A stretch of DNA of 45,608 nt from an uncultured Metabacillus sp. (GCF_947503125.1 NZ_CANNCR010000035.1:1-45608); one strand, 5' to 3'. Positions 1 to 8,432 are shown, counted from the stretch's first letter. The notes: generated from the sequence alone by a model not told the origin. Numbers and translations: made by a program.

Positions 1-46
1 CGCTCGAGGTACAAAACTTATTTCATTACGTTTTGTGCCTTGAGCG
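1..46. repeat. imperfect inverted repeat at window edge
   Basis: Bases 1-17 pair with bases 30-46 apart from two positions, leaving a 12-base loop. There is no T tract after either arm, so this is not a convincing intrinsic terminator. It lies downstream of the decayed terC gene. It could be the edge of a repeat continuing outside the window. Confidence 0.5.
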
Positions 47-152
47 AAGCGAAAGGAATGGGTATAAAAATGAAAAACAAAAAAGCAAAGGAGGCCAAGT
101 AACCATTTCGATTTCTCAACCTCCAATAAAACCTCTAATTTCATTTTGCATT

Positions 153-836
153 TTAGCGCGCGCCGACAGTCCCCTTTTCCTTTGCTAAATGTTCGCTAAA
201 TTTACCAATTATAATAACTAAAATAGCTAGGATAATCGGGATGGCAAAGTGAAGGGTATGATTGATTCCCTCTAGGACATGTCCAACAGCCTTATCTTTT
301 AAGATCATTTCACCAGCAGTATATCCTAATAATCCAGCTCCAATCATGACAATAATAGGGAATTTCTCCATAATTGTCATTAAGATCTGACTTCCCCAAA
401 TAATTAATGGAATGCTGATCACTAAACCAAGTATAATCAACAGAATGTTTCCGTTCGCTGCACCTGCCACAGCGACAACATTATCCAAACTCATGACCAA
501 ATCCGCAATAATAATCGTTTTTATAGCTCCCATAAGGTTTGAATTCGCTGCAATGTCTCCCTCTTCTTCACCTTTTAATAGCTTCACTGCAATCCACAGA
601 AGCAATAATCCGCCTATAAAATTTAAGTAAGGAATCATTAATAAATATACGGCCGCAAACGTTAAAGCTACCCTTAGCGCAATCGCTCCAAAAGTACCGA
701 AAAATACTGCCTTCTTTTTATATTGTTCCGGTAAATTACGACAAGCTAGCGCAATGACAACAGCGTTATCTCATCTTAAAACGATATTGATGACAAGGAT
801 TTCTAAAAGATTAAGTATAAAAGCACTACCGTCCAC
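153..836 (-). pseudogene. TerC-family membrane protein (YjbE-like), in-frame stop
   Basis: Reading from GTG at 836 (ribosome site AAAGGTGG seven bases upstream) gives a TerC-family protein of 227 codons, close to the roughly 220 residues of Bacillus YjbE. Codon 22 (771-773) is TGA. It falls in the conserved LSGDNAVV motif of the first helix, here read as LR-stop-DNAVV. After it the frame continues intact through the second motif (DLVMSLDN) and the remaining hydrophobic helices to 153. TerC proteins are integral membrane proteins linked to manganese export and metallation of exported enzymes. The internal ATG at 638 would give a 161-residue product lacking the first helices, which is unlikely to work. 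Whether the stop is a true mutation or a sequencing error cannot be told here. Confidence 0.8.
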
Positions 837-1069
837 TTGAAAACCACCTTTATTCTTTCTATTTTCTCCATTTATCTTATTGCTAATTTCTGATGTATAA
901 GGAAATGGAAGTATACTTTAATTGTATAATAATTCACTAGGTTAATAAAGTATCCGATTGCTTGTAACAAAATCCCTTCTTCAATAAAACTGTACTTTAA
1001 CTTAGCCTATTTAATTTTACTTAGTTTTTCACGTCACTTATTCAATTATCGGAGGCCCGATTGCAAAAC

Positions 1070-1098
1070 AAAAAAAATCCTGCATACCAATACAGGAC
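1070..1098 (-). terminator. intrinsic terminator of the PD40 gene
   Basis: On the minus strand, TCCTGTAT pairs with ATGCAGGA around a TGGT loop and is followed by eight T. It lies about 90 bases beyond the PD40 stop codon. Nothing else was recognised between 837 and 1190. Confidence 0.75.
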
Positions 1099-1190
1099 TT
1101 TTGATCAAACTTACAAATGAACAATACTTTTTATAGATAGACTCATTTCTATTAGAGAGATGCACCCTTTAATAGAAAAATCTTATTCAT

Positions 1191-2200
1191 TTAAGAACGA
1201 ATATATGGAGACCACGCAGGAGAGGTGTCATTTCCTTGTGAATGAGTGAGACGGGTCTGATTTGTTCCGTCCGCATTCATCACATAGATGTTCTCGATCC
1301 CGTTCCGAGTGGATGCAAAGATAATTCTCTGTCCATCCGGCGACCATGCCGGATCATAATCGTTCTTATCTCCATCAGGACTGCATACATAGTCGTCTGC
1401 TGATTGATCGATCAGGCATGTCTCACAGGTTCCATCCAAATTCATGACATAAATATTATACTTCCCGTAGAGACCGCCTGTTGAACGGCAAAATACAATC
1501 TTCTCCCCGTCCGGCGACCACGCGGGACTAGCATCTTTATAAGAGCCCGAGGGCTTGGAAAGAAGGCGGATCTGACCGGTTCCATCGGCATTCATCACAT
1601 AAATTCGGTCCTTTCCTTCACGGTCGGATACAAAGGCGATCTTCTTCCCGTCTGGGGACCATGCTGGCTCTTTGTTATTGGCCGAATCATGGGTGAGAGG
1701 GGTCTGATTCGATCCATCCGCATTCATTATGTAAATCTGAGACATTCTTTCTCTAGTAGATGTGAAAGCAATTTTCTTTCCATCCGGCGACCACGTAGGA
1801 TCAAAGTTTTTGAACGAAGGGTCGGTGAGCAGAATTTGATCCGACCCGTCCGCATTCATCACGTAAATCTGAATATACTTGTCCCTTCGAGATGTAAAAG
1901 CGATTTTCTTTCCGTCCGGTGACCACATAGGGTTAAGATCAACGGATGTATTCGGAATCCGAATTGCTTTGCCTTTTTCGCACTGAACACTACGAATGGA
2001 AAAGCTGAATCATACTCCCCTACACGAAGCCATTTTTTCTGATCTTCCCCACGATCAAGCAACATAAAGAGTGTCTGACATATGGAACATCGATAGATAT
2101 AAGTGTAAGTACTATAACGGGTCGAAACAACCTCTTTAGATAACAATAGGGCGTGAGAATTCTGGCACCCGCATGGACAGTTCAAATTATTTTCAATCAT
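1191..2200 (-). pseudogene. zinc-ribbon plus PD40/TolB-like beta-propeller protein, frameshifted
   Basis: The 5' part (ATG at 2200, ribosome site AAGGGG) encodes about 80 residues with CPCGC near the start and CSIC about 25 residues later, a likely zinc ribbon. The 3' part encodes repeated blocks of the form AWSPDGKKIAF followed by YVMNADG, about five full blocks and a final partial one. These are PD40 (WD40-like) propeller blades as in TolB. The two parts lie in different frames. One extra A in the A5 run at 1974-1978 would join them and run straight into the first blade. The ATG at 1928 starts inside a blade, so it is not a natural start. No signal peptide is visible, so the protein was probably cytoplasmic. 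Its function is unknown. Only the repeat architecture is secure. Confidence 0.7.
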
Positions 2201-2945
2201 ATACACAGCCCCTTCCGGTTTTCGTTATCACTTCAAAGTTTCATTACACGATCCTTCCCTATTTCTTATACAATTATTTCAAAATTCAGTGATTTGAGCA
2301 ATCGCTTTATTCATAACAGATAGGAAAGGTGTTGACAATACCGCCCCTTTTTCGCTGCCAATTTATACTTAAAGTGCAAAAAAATCATCAGATTCGTATA
2401 AAATCTGATGATTTTTGATTGCTTCCAATCAGTGTTATGTTAACTAATGATGAATACATGTGAAAAAGCCAAGCGCTTTCTTAAGAAGGCCTTGGCCATT
2501 TCGTATGTTTCCAGATCTCGTGTCATAACACAGGATAATTAGGTTTCAAAATAGATGACCATAGTTCTAGTACTTATCTTTGAAAAAGGGCTAGAGAATA
2601 ATACCAATAAGAAACGATAGTCTCAATTTTTACAAATCAATTAGGTTAAAAGAATCAAAATGATAAAATACACAATTTCTCCAAATTTACATATTAAATT
2701 TTTAACTATCTTCCAAAAGATTTTAGAAAGGAGAATGTTCATTTGGTCATCTGAGAAAGCAATTAAATTCTCATTATTTTCTAATTATTTTCTAATCTAC
2801 CCCTTATATGAATTTAATTTAACCATTCTAAGATGGGATGGTAAAGAAAGTTTTAGCACATACCAAATAGCGCCACATTAGGAAAAGATGACGATAGAAT
2901 CATAGTTTTAGCAAAAAAATGTAATGGGAAGGAAGGAGAAAATCA
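2201..2945. other. non-coding stretch with orphan hairpins
   Basis: This 745-base gap holds a perfect 15-bp hairpin at 2380-2416, a second hairpin at about 2466-2497 with a minus-strand T tract, and AT-rich sequence up to the carbonic anhydrase ribosome site. An open frame at 2660-2881 has no ribosome site and an unconvincing composition. No gene that these terminators would serve was found, so a deleted gene is possible. Confidence 0.5.
2380..2416. terminator. perfect 15-bp hairpin, orphan bidirectional terminator
   Basis: AAAAATCATCAGATT pairs perfectly with AATCTGATGATTTTT around a seven-base loop, with A and T tracts on the two sides. The sequence just before it (2350-2385) resembles the one before the terminator at 24200. 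No plus-strand gene precedes it. Confidence 0.7.
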
Positions 2946-3542
2946 ATGTCTATTATTTCTAACATTCTAAAGTATAACAAGACTTTTGTTGATCAACATG
3001 GTTATGAAGAATTTCAAACAACAAAGTATCCAGATAAAAAAATGGTGATTCTAACCTGCATGGATACCCGTTTGCTGGAGCTGCTCCCAAAAGCGCTCGG
3101 TTTAAAAAACGGTGACGCAAAAATGATCAAAAACGCCGGCGCTGTAATATCCCATCCCTTTGGCAGCATTATGCGAAGTATTCTTGTATCTATTTACGAA
3201 TTAGGAGCTGAAGAAGTATGTGTGATTGGACATCACGGATGCGGAATGGTCGGCCTTGAACCTTCCTCCGTTCTTGAAGCCGCAAAACAAAATGGGGTTA
3301 GCAAAAATCGGATTGAAACTTTAATGAATGCCGGCATTGATGTATCCAAATGGCTGACGGGTTTTCAATGCGTGGAGAAGAGTGTCCAAAATAGCGTTCA
3401 TTTAATCAAAAATCACCCATTAATGCCAGACAAGATTGCTGTTCATGGTATGGTTATCTGTCCTGTAACGGGGAAATTGGATCTCATCGTGGATGGATAT
3501 AACGATGCCAACGCTAAGAAAACAGAACCAGCCAGTATGTAA
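2946..3542 (+). CDS. beta-class carbonic anhydrase (YvdA-like)
   Basis: A 198-residue protein that interconverts carbon dioxide and bicarbonate in the cytoplasm. The zinc site of the beta class is visible: Cys38 and Asp40-x-Arg42 (CMDTR), then His96 and Cys99 (GHHGCG). Length fits the small Bacillus carbonic anhydrases such as YvdA. The ATG at 2946 follows a GGAAGGAG ribosome site. The SulP transporter starts 137 bases downstream on the same strand, the yvdA-yvdB arrangement known from Bacillus subtilis, so the pair probably hydrates carbon dioxide and moves bicarbonate. After the stop the same frame stays open for about 27 more codons (RERYIDFF...), with no start of its own. That may be a relic. 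Confidence 0.92.
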   Translation: MSIISNILKYNKTFVDQHGYEEFQTTKYPDKKMVILTCMDTRLLELLPKALGLKNGDAKMIKNAGAVISHPFGSIMRSILVSIYELGAEEVCVIGHHGCGMVGLEPSSVLEAAKQNGVSKNRIETLMNAGIDVSKWLTGFQCVEKSVQNSVHLIKNHPLMPDKIAVHGMVICPVTGKLDLIVDGYNDANAKKTEPASM

Positions 3543-3679
3543 AGGGAACGCTATATTGATTTCTTCAAGAAGCAGATTCCGGAAAACCCCTGGAGCATTA
3601 CTGAAATTTACTTGTATTAACTCAATTCAGTTTTATATAGCATAATCACCTTTTAACTATTTCAAATGGGAGGATAGCA

Positions 3680-4948
3680 GTGTCTATGAACTTAGAAGCG
3701 TTCGGAGGATATTCCTTACAAAACTTAAAAAAAGATATGTTATCGGGTATCGTTGTTGGAATTATAGCTATTCCTTTGGGATTAGGGTTTGCTATTGCTT
3801 CTGGAGTAGCTCCCGTCACGGGGCTTTATACAACGATTGTGGCCGGTTTGCTGATATCGATTTTAGGTGGATCCAGATTTCAAATTGGTGGGCCTACCGG
3901 TGCTTTTGTTCCCGTTTTACTCGGAATTGTTTTGCAATTTGGATATGAAAACCTATTAATTTCCGGGTTTATGGCGGGTATATTACTTATCATCTTTGGG
4001 CTATGCAAGGTTGGAAGCTTAATTGAATTTTTCCCCAAGTCTATTATTATTGGTTTCCAGTCTGGTATTGCGGTCATTATTTTCAGCGGACAAATCCCCA
4101 ATTTTCTAGGACTACATACGATTGAGAAACACGAATATTTCCATTTGAATATGAGGGAAATTTTCAGCAACATTCACCAAGTAGGCCTCTTTAGTATCAT
4201 CACTGCACTGCTTTGTTTGCTCATTATTTTGGCTGTGCTGCGTTTTTTTCCAAAAGCAGGAGGTCTTTCCTATTTATTCGGAATCCTTGTCTCAAGTCTA
4301 GCTTCGTCCTTTTTCTTTTCAACTCAAATTGAAACAATCGGTTCGATTTATGGGAAAATACCAAATCAATTCCCTATACCTCATTTTCCTGAGGTGACCA
4401 TAGAAAAAATCCTGGCTCTTTTGCCATCTTCCATTGTTATTGCCATCCTTATAGGATTACAGTCTTTGTTAACGGCTCGAGTTGCGGATGAAATGACTTG
4501 TACAAAGCATAACAGTAAAAAAGAGCTAATTGGTCAAGGAATTGTAAACATGGTTACACCTTTATTTTATGGAATTCCGGCAGCAGGAGAGGTAGCACGA
4601 ACTGTAACAAATATTAAGAATGGCGCCTCTTCACCTATTGCGGGAATCACACATGCTTTATTTGTTTTATTAGTATTGGTATTACTTGCACCCTTTGCTT
4701 CACATGTTGCGCTTGCAAGCCTAGCTCCGGTTTTGATGGTAGTGTCATGGAAGATATGTAAAAAGGAACAATTTGCTAGTATCCTAAAAGAAAAATCGGG
4801 ACATTCATTGGTGTTAATGATTACCTTTTTGTTGACAGTCTTCACTAATTTAACAACGGGAATTGGAGCCGGATTATGCTTTTCTTTCTTACTCTATCTT
4901 AAAGAGAGAATGAAAAATAATCGAACTCAATTAGAGAAGGCCAGTTAA
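3680..4948 (+). CDS. SulP-family anion/bicarbonate transporter without STAS domain (YvdB-like)
   Basis: A 422-residue polytopic membrane protein. The SulP core is clear from the N-terminal block (DMLSGIVVGIIAIPLGLGFA, then GLYTTIVAGLL and GGPTGAFVPVL) and from the later DEMTC and GEVARTVTNIKNGA segments. Typical SulP proteins add a cytoplasmic STAS domain of about 100 residues. This one ends soon after the last helix (RMKNNRTQLEKAS) and lacks it, as do some short Bacillus members. The start is GTG at 3680, seven bases after GGGAGGA. Position after a carbonic anhydrase suggests bicarbonate as substrate, but sulfate or another anion is possible. The unit probably ends at the hairpin at 5109. 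Confidence 0.9.
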   Translation: MSMNLEAFGGYSLQNLKKDMLSGIVVGIIAIPLGLGFAIASGVAPVTGLYTTIVAGLLISILGGSRFQIGGPTGAFVPVLLGIVLQFGYENLLISGFMAGILLIIFGLCKVGSLIEFFPKSIIIGFQSGIAVIIFSGQIPNFLGLHTIEKHEYFHLNMREIFSNIHQVGLFSIITALLCLLIILAVLRFFPKAGGLSYLFGILVSSLASSFFFSTQIETIGSIYGKIPNQFPIPHFPEVTIEKILALLPSSIVIAILIGLQSLLTARVADEMTCTKHNSKKELIGQGIVNMVTPLFYGIPAAGEVARTVTNIKNGASSPIAGITHALFVLLVLVLLAPFASHVALASLAPVLMVVSWKICKKEQFASILKEKSGHSLVLMITFLLTVFTNLTTGIGAGLCFSFLLYLKERMKNNRTQLEKAS

Positions 4949-5000
4949 CGGACTTGATATGACCAATGTTTAAGCCGGATAAGCGAGGGGCATCCTTGCG

Positions 5001-5052
5001 TAAGCTACACTGTACGAATGCAACTTCTTGTCGCACCATAAGTGCAGCTTTA
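5001..5052. repeat. inverted repeat in the yvdB-like/azlD gap
   Basis: TAAGCTACACT (5001-5011) pairs with AGTGCAGCTTTA (5041-5052) with one mismatch and one bulged base. The composition differs from the adjacent AT-rich sequence, suggesting a dispersed intergenic repeat. Genome-wide copies cannot be tested here. Confidence 0.4.
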
Positions 5053-5108
5053 AAATAAAGAGTGATCAAAAATAACCTCGCAAACCCGCATTTTACGTTA
5101 AAGAAAAA

Positions 5109-5149
5109 GAACCTGTTTTGAAAAAAGATTGATCAAAACGGGTTCATTC
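5109..5149 (+). terminator. hairpin after the SulP gene
   Basis: GAACCTGTTTTG (5109-5120) pairs with CAAAACGGGTTC (5134-5145) through eleven Watson-Crick pairs and one G-T pair, followed by ATTCTTTG. It lies 160 bases after the SulP stop. Confidence 0.6.
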
Positions 5150-5254
5150 TTTGTGAAGCTCTATACATTTTTTTATAAAAAAGTATGATCATTCATCCTA
5201 TGATCTGCGCACATATCTACAAGAAAGAAATTCCGAAATTCTTTTACCAAAATT

Positions 5255-5422
5255 TTACTCTTTTAATTTAGAAGTAGGGTTCTAGGAATTAATCCTTCAT
5301 CATGTGTCCATTTAAAATAGTGATTTAATGCAAAGAACTCTATGCCCTAAACTTGAAGGTTTTAAGTGATCTCCTGCCTGTATCAGATACCCTTTTAGTT
5401 TATCCGTAGTAAACTGGCTCAT
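5255..5422 (-). pseudogene. fragment of a tyrosine recombinase (integrase) N-terminal domain
   Basis: From ATG 5422 the minus strand reads MSQFTTDKLKGYLIQAG then DHLKPSSLGHR. After a frame change it reads ALNHYFKWTHDEGLIPR, and after a second one NPTSKLKE followed by a stop. This is the pattern of the SAM-like core-binding domain of XerC/XerD-type recombinases (LKPSTLxHR...ALxxFFxWxxxEGxIxxNP). The catalytic domain with its R-H-R-Y residues is absent, so it is a dead fragment. It abuts the azlD stop codon, which suggests that the azl islet came with, or into, a mobile element. Identification is by pattern only. Confidence 0.55.
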
Positions 5423-5423
5423 A

Positions 5424-5747
5424 TTAAAACAAAAACCTAACAGTAGCCATACATACGATGCCCGCTGTAACTGTAACGGACAAACTCTTCGTCCATATGG
5501 CTACAATAAGAGTTGGTATAATAGCAGCAAGAACACTCCAATCAATCGATAATAATGATTCATTTTCGATGATAAAGTTATCAACGATTAGTGCAGCAAA
5601 AATACAAATAGGAATAAATGAGAGCCATTTGACCACAATTTTCGGGAGCTCAATATTTCTTATAACGATAAATGGAATAATTCTCGGAATAAAGGTTACA
5701 ATAGCACACCCTAAAATGACTAATAAAACGGATAAATTAATACTCAT
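5424..5747 (-). CDS. azlD: AzlD-family branched-chain amino acid export subunit
   Basis: A 107-residue membrane protein with about four hydrophobic helices and the AzlD hallmark TFIPRIIPF near the N terminus. It is the small subunit paired with AzlC for export of branched-chain amino acids and analogues such as azaleucine (family knowledge; compare YgaZ/YgaH). The ATG at 5747 overlaps the azlC stop as ATGA, which fixes the start and implies translational coupling. A longer frame back to 5825 only re-reads azlC and is not used. Immediately downstream is the recombinase fragment, with no terminator seen between them. Confidence 0.9.
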   Translation of the reverse strand: MSINLSVLLVILGCAIVTFIPRIIPFIVIRNIELPKIVVKWLSFIPICIFAALIVDNFIIENESLLSIDWSVLAAIIPTLIVAIWTKSLSVTVTAGIVCMATVRFLF

Positions 5748-6469
5748 TTGTCTTTTACCACTCCAATCGTTGCAACGATTATTGTCGATAAGATGATTGC
5801 TATATAAGATGGAACAAGCATACATAGAACCAGCATCAATAAAACTACATAAACAATTAATGATAGATAAAACTTCAATCTACCATGATCAATATTTTGC
5901 AATTGTAAAACAAGCAATGCCAAAAACATAGCTGTTAAAGAGAAATCTAATCCAAATGCTTCTGGATTTGAAATCCATTTACCAAAGATAGCACCTAACA
6001 TACAAGATAAAATCCAGAATATATAGGCCGTTACATTTAGTCCATTCATCCATTGAGCATTAATAATTTCTCTTTTAGCCATTTTATTAACGGCTACACC
6101 AAATGACTCATCTGTTACAAGAGCTCCAATCCCGATATTTTTCGTTAAAGAATATTTTGTAAAGTGGGGAGCCAATGTCATACTTAATAAAAAATTCCTC
6201 AGATTTACTATGAAAGTTGTAAATAAAATGACTGAAATAGGACTTCCTGATACTAACAGTGCACAAATAATAAATTGAGATGCACCAGCATAAACTAATG
6301 CCGATAAAAGAGTTACTTCTAAAATACTTAGATTTGATGAAGCTCCAACAATTCCCGCAGCAATTCCAATGCTGATATAACCAATTAAAGTAGGAATACA
6401 ATCTTTTACTCCTTGAGAAAATGTAGGGAGAATTTCTTCGCTGTTTATTTCGTTTGCTAATTCATTCAT
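5744..6469 (-). CDS. azlC: AzlC-family branched-chain amino acid exporter
   Basis: A 241-residue polytopic protein of the AzlC family. The N-terminal block (GVKDCIPTLIGYISIGIAAG), the middle VYAGASQFI and the NLRNFLLSMTLAP segment are typical. It forms an exporter with AzlD. The ATG at 6469 follows AAAGGTGG. It is divergent from an XRE-cupin regulator across a 99-base region containing three 20-bp-spaced repeats, so that regulator is the likely controller. Codon use is markedly AT-rich compared with the genes at 7.3-15 kb, consistent with acquisition by transfer. Confidence 0.92.
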   Translation of the reverse strand: MNELANEINSEEILPTFSQGVKDCIPTLIGYISIGIAAGIVGASSNLSILEVTLLSALVYAGASQFIICALLVSGSPISVILFTTFIVNLRNFLLSMTLAPHFTKYSLTKNIGIGALVTDESFGVAVNKMAKREIINAQWMNGLNVTAYIFWILSCMLGAIFGKWISNPEAFGLDFSLTAMFLALLVLQLQNIDHGRLKFYLSLIVYVVLLMLVLCMLVPSYIAIILSTIIVATIGVVKDK

Positions 6470-6486
6470 AGTTGCACCACCTTTTA

Positions 6487-6538
6487 GTCTGTTATGTTAA
6501 ACGTTCGTCTGTTATGCTGTATGCGTGTATGTTATAAT
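6487..6538 (+). promoter_or_regulatory. divergent azlCD/regulator control region with three 20-bp-spaced repeats
   Basis: GTCTGTTATG occurs at 6487-6496 and again at 6507-6516. A third copy, GTATGTTATA, is at 6527-6536. The spacing is exactly 20 bp, so the copies lie on nearly the same helix face. The third copy overlaps a TATAAT -10 box (6533-6538) for the regulator gene; the -35 region is poor. The arrangement fits an operator for the XRE-cupin protein controlling itself and azlCD. This is inferred from position. Confidence 0.6.
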
Positions 6539-6568
6539 AAACATAAAAAAGAGTCAAGGAGATTTTTT

Positions 6569-7120
6569 ATGGAATTCATTCAAGAGGTTATAGCTAATAA
6601 TCTTGCCCAAATGAGAAAAACGCGAGGATTGAGCTTAGATAAGGTAGCAGAACTGACTGGAGTTAGTAAAGCGATGTTAGCTCAAATTGAAAATGGAAAA
6701 TCAAATCCAACTGTCACCACTCTTTGGAAAATTGCAAATGGGTTACAAGTATCTTTTTCAGCATTTTTAAAGGAAAATGATAAGCCGCAAATTGAAAAGA
6801 TAAATATTAATGAACTTAATCCAGTAATTGATAATGATGGAAATTATCTTGTATATTCTATCTTCCCTTATCATCCAGAAAAAAAGTTTGAAATTTTCAC
6901 TGTAGACTTAAAACCTGGTTTTAGTCATGTATCTGAAAAGCATCTAGGGGAGGAATATGTACTTTTACAACGAGGAACACTTACACTTGATATTCAAGGA
7001 GAGAAGTTTGAATTAAATGCTGATGAAACTCTTAAATTTAATGCAAATACTGAACACATTTATATAAATCCAACAGATAAACTGGTTAGATTCTACATAA
7101 TTATTTTTTATCCTGATTAA
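6569..7120 (+). CDS. XRE-family regulator with C-terminal cupin domain
   Basis: A 183-residue protein with an N-terminal helix-turn-helix at about residues 8-62 (LDKVAELTGVSKAMLAQIENGKSNP split over two helices) and a C-terminal cupin at about 105-180 (HLGEEYVLLQRGTL, then NTEHIYINP). Such XRE-cupin proteins bind DNA and sense a small ligand through the cupin. The ATG at 6569 follows CAAGGAGA by six bases; upstream in-frame starts have no ribosome site. Its divergent placement next to azlCD suggests that it senses an amino acid or analogue and controls export. A hairpin at 7126 closes the unit. Confidence 0.88.
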   Translation: MEFIQEVIANNLAQMRKTRGLSLDKVAELTGVSKAMLAQIENGKSNPTVTTLWKIANGLQVSFSAFLKENDKPQIEKININELNPVIDNDGNYLVYSIFPYHPEKKFEIFTVDLKPGFSHVSEKHLGEEYVLLQRGTLTLDIQGEKFELNADETLKFNANTEHIYINPTDKLVRFYIIIFYPD

Positions 7121-7125
7121 TATAA

Positions 7126-7167
7126 TTGAATGAAAAGTTGTGTAAACAATACGCAACTTTCATTCAA
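7126..7167 (+). terminator. hairpin after the XRE-cupin gene
   Basis: TTGAATGAAAAGTTG (7126-7140) pairs with CAACTTTCATTCAA (7154-7167) with one bulged A. The downstream T tract is weak and delayed. It begins six bases after the stop codon. Confidence 0.6.
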
Positions 7168-7238
7168 CTAACCTTCCGTTACTTTATTTTTTCATCTCTT
7201 CAAAAGTGATCTTCAAGAATATGCTCTCCGTAATGTAA

Positions 7239-7346
7239 AACATCGAAAGGGTTGCAATGAGAGTCAAAAATGGTGGTCACGACATTCCAACTGAAGATAT
7301 CATTAGAAGAAATACTACTTCTTTCAAACATCTTTACCACCCTTAA
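7239..7346 (+). pseudogene. C-terminal fragment of a Zeta-toxin-like/AAA ATPase
   Basis: This frame is open for 36 codons and reads NIERVAMRVKNGGHDIPTED then IIRRNTTSFKHLYHP and a stop. The RVxxGGHDIPxxxIxRR segment is characteristic of the C-terminal part of Zeta-toxin-family and related predicted ABC-type ATPases. There is no Walker A region or start codon upstream, so only a tail is left. It overlaps the end of the opposite-strand TupA-like gene by four bases. Confidence 0.6.
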
Positions 7347-8215
7347 TACCTGGATAGATCCAATTTCCCTCCATAGTAAAGGTCATACTCCCTCGGATCG
7401 TAAGCAATAAACCCGCTTCCCGGTGTAAAGGTCAGTTCCCCAAAATAGATCCGATCAGATGTTTGATACAAATCAACTCGAACAAGAGGGAAATCCTTCG
7501 AAAGCGCTTTAGCAATCGCCATCATTTCTTTCAACAGGGCAGGCTTCTCAAGTGGTTCCTCTGACTTCGGGTAGAGCAGCCGAAAGTCCAATGGCTCCCA
7601 TTCGGTTGTAAACAGATCCCGCTTATGCCCGTCAAACCTCTCGCTATCAACCTGGATAAAGAATGGCTCGCCATGAAAGCAGAAAAACTTGTAATCTTTT
7701 AAATCACGGCCTACTTCTCCAATATAGGTTTCAACAATGATTCTCCCTTTAAGAGGCCGATAATTCGGCTCCCCGCTGACATCATAAAAATTCGTCGCAA
7801 GCCAATTTTCACATTTCCGCTGCAATTCCGCTAAATCGAGCTCACGTTTATTCAAAACAATCTCATTCCACCCGGAACCGTGTGTGGCCTTAAGCACAAA
7901 TTGCTCTGGCAGCCTGTCAAAGTTCATTTCCTCGAAGTTTGAATAAACACCCAAAAGAGGGATGACATACTCGTTTCCAACTGACTTCTTAATAAACTCT
8001 CTCACCTTATACTTGTCAACGAAACGTGAGAACTGTTCTAGGTTTCCATGCAGCTTCAGCCACTGGATTTTCTCTGATAATGTCTGAGGATTGTCCAGGG
8101 AACATGGATAGCCATGGTAGTGCTGAAAATAAAATTCAATAAATCGTTTCAAGCCATATTTATTGAAATAGTCCTTTTTGGCGTCTAAGCTTCTAACATT
8201 GATCACATTTTCCAA
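7343..8215 (-). CDS. TupA-like ATP-grasp protein
   Basis: A 290-residue protein of the TupA-like ATP-grasp family. Visible features are the N-terminal block ending in LSEKIQWLKLH, the FVLKATHGSGWNEIV nucleotide-binding segment, the ETYIGEVGRDLKDYKFFCFHG stretch and the acidic VRVDLY...YFGELTFTPGSG metal/ATP site near the C terminus. Family members act in cell-surface polymer synthesis; TupA is linked to teichuronopeptide in alkaliphilic Bacillus. A TTG at 8215, eight bases after AAGGAG, is the likely start. A frame extending to 8260 runs through the ribosome site and an AT-rich promoter-like stretch. It stands alone, without glycosyltransferases or polymerase nearby. Confidence 0.85.
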   Translation of the reverse strand: MENVINVRSLDAKKDYFNKYGLKRFIEFYFQHYHGYPCSLDNPQTLSEKIQWLKLHGNLEQFSRFVDKYKVREFIKKSVGNEYVIPLLGVYSNFEEMNFDRLPEQFVLKATHGSGWNEIVLNKRELDLAELQRKCENWLATNFYDVSGEPNYRPLKGRIIVETYIGEVGRDLKDYKFFCFHGEPFFIQVDSERFDGHKRDLFTTEWEPLDFRLLYPKSEEPLEKPALLKEMMAIAKALSKDFPLVRVDLYQTSDRIYFGELTFTPGSGFIAYDPREYDLYYGGKLDLSRY

Positions 8216-8432
8216 GACCCGCACTCCTTGATTTATTGATTTATAATAATAAGGACACACATAAACTCGATGAATGGCTGCCAGCTTACCTTACAGGCAG
8301 CCTAAATAACATTGTTAAGCATTGCTTTTTTCCTAGTTCGTTACTAGATATATACTCCCCTGATAGGTGATATTCCTTTATGAAATGGTTCGTTAATAAA
8401 CAAAAATTTTTCACTTGCTAATCTAAATCTAT

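Noticed and set aside
1974-1978. Programmed -1 frameshifting at the A5 run of the PD40 gene
   Set aside because: The heptamer does not fit the X XXY YYZ rule and no downstream stimulatory hairpin is apparent; a one-base deletion is simpler.
2660-2881. 73-codon plus-strand frame before the carbonic anhydrase gene
   Set aside because: No ribosome site, AT-driven composition and no recognisable motif.
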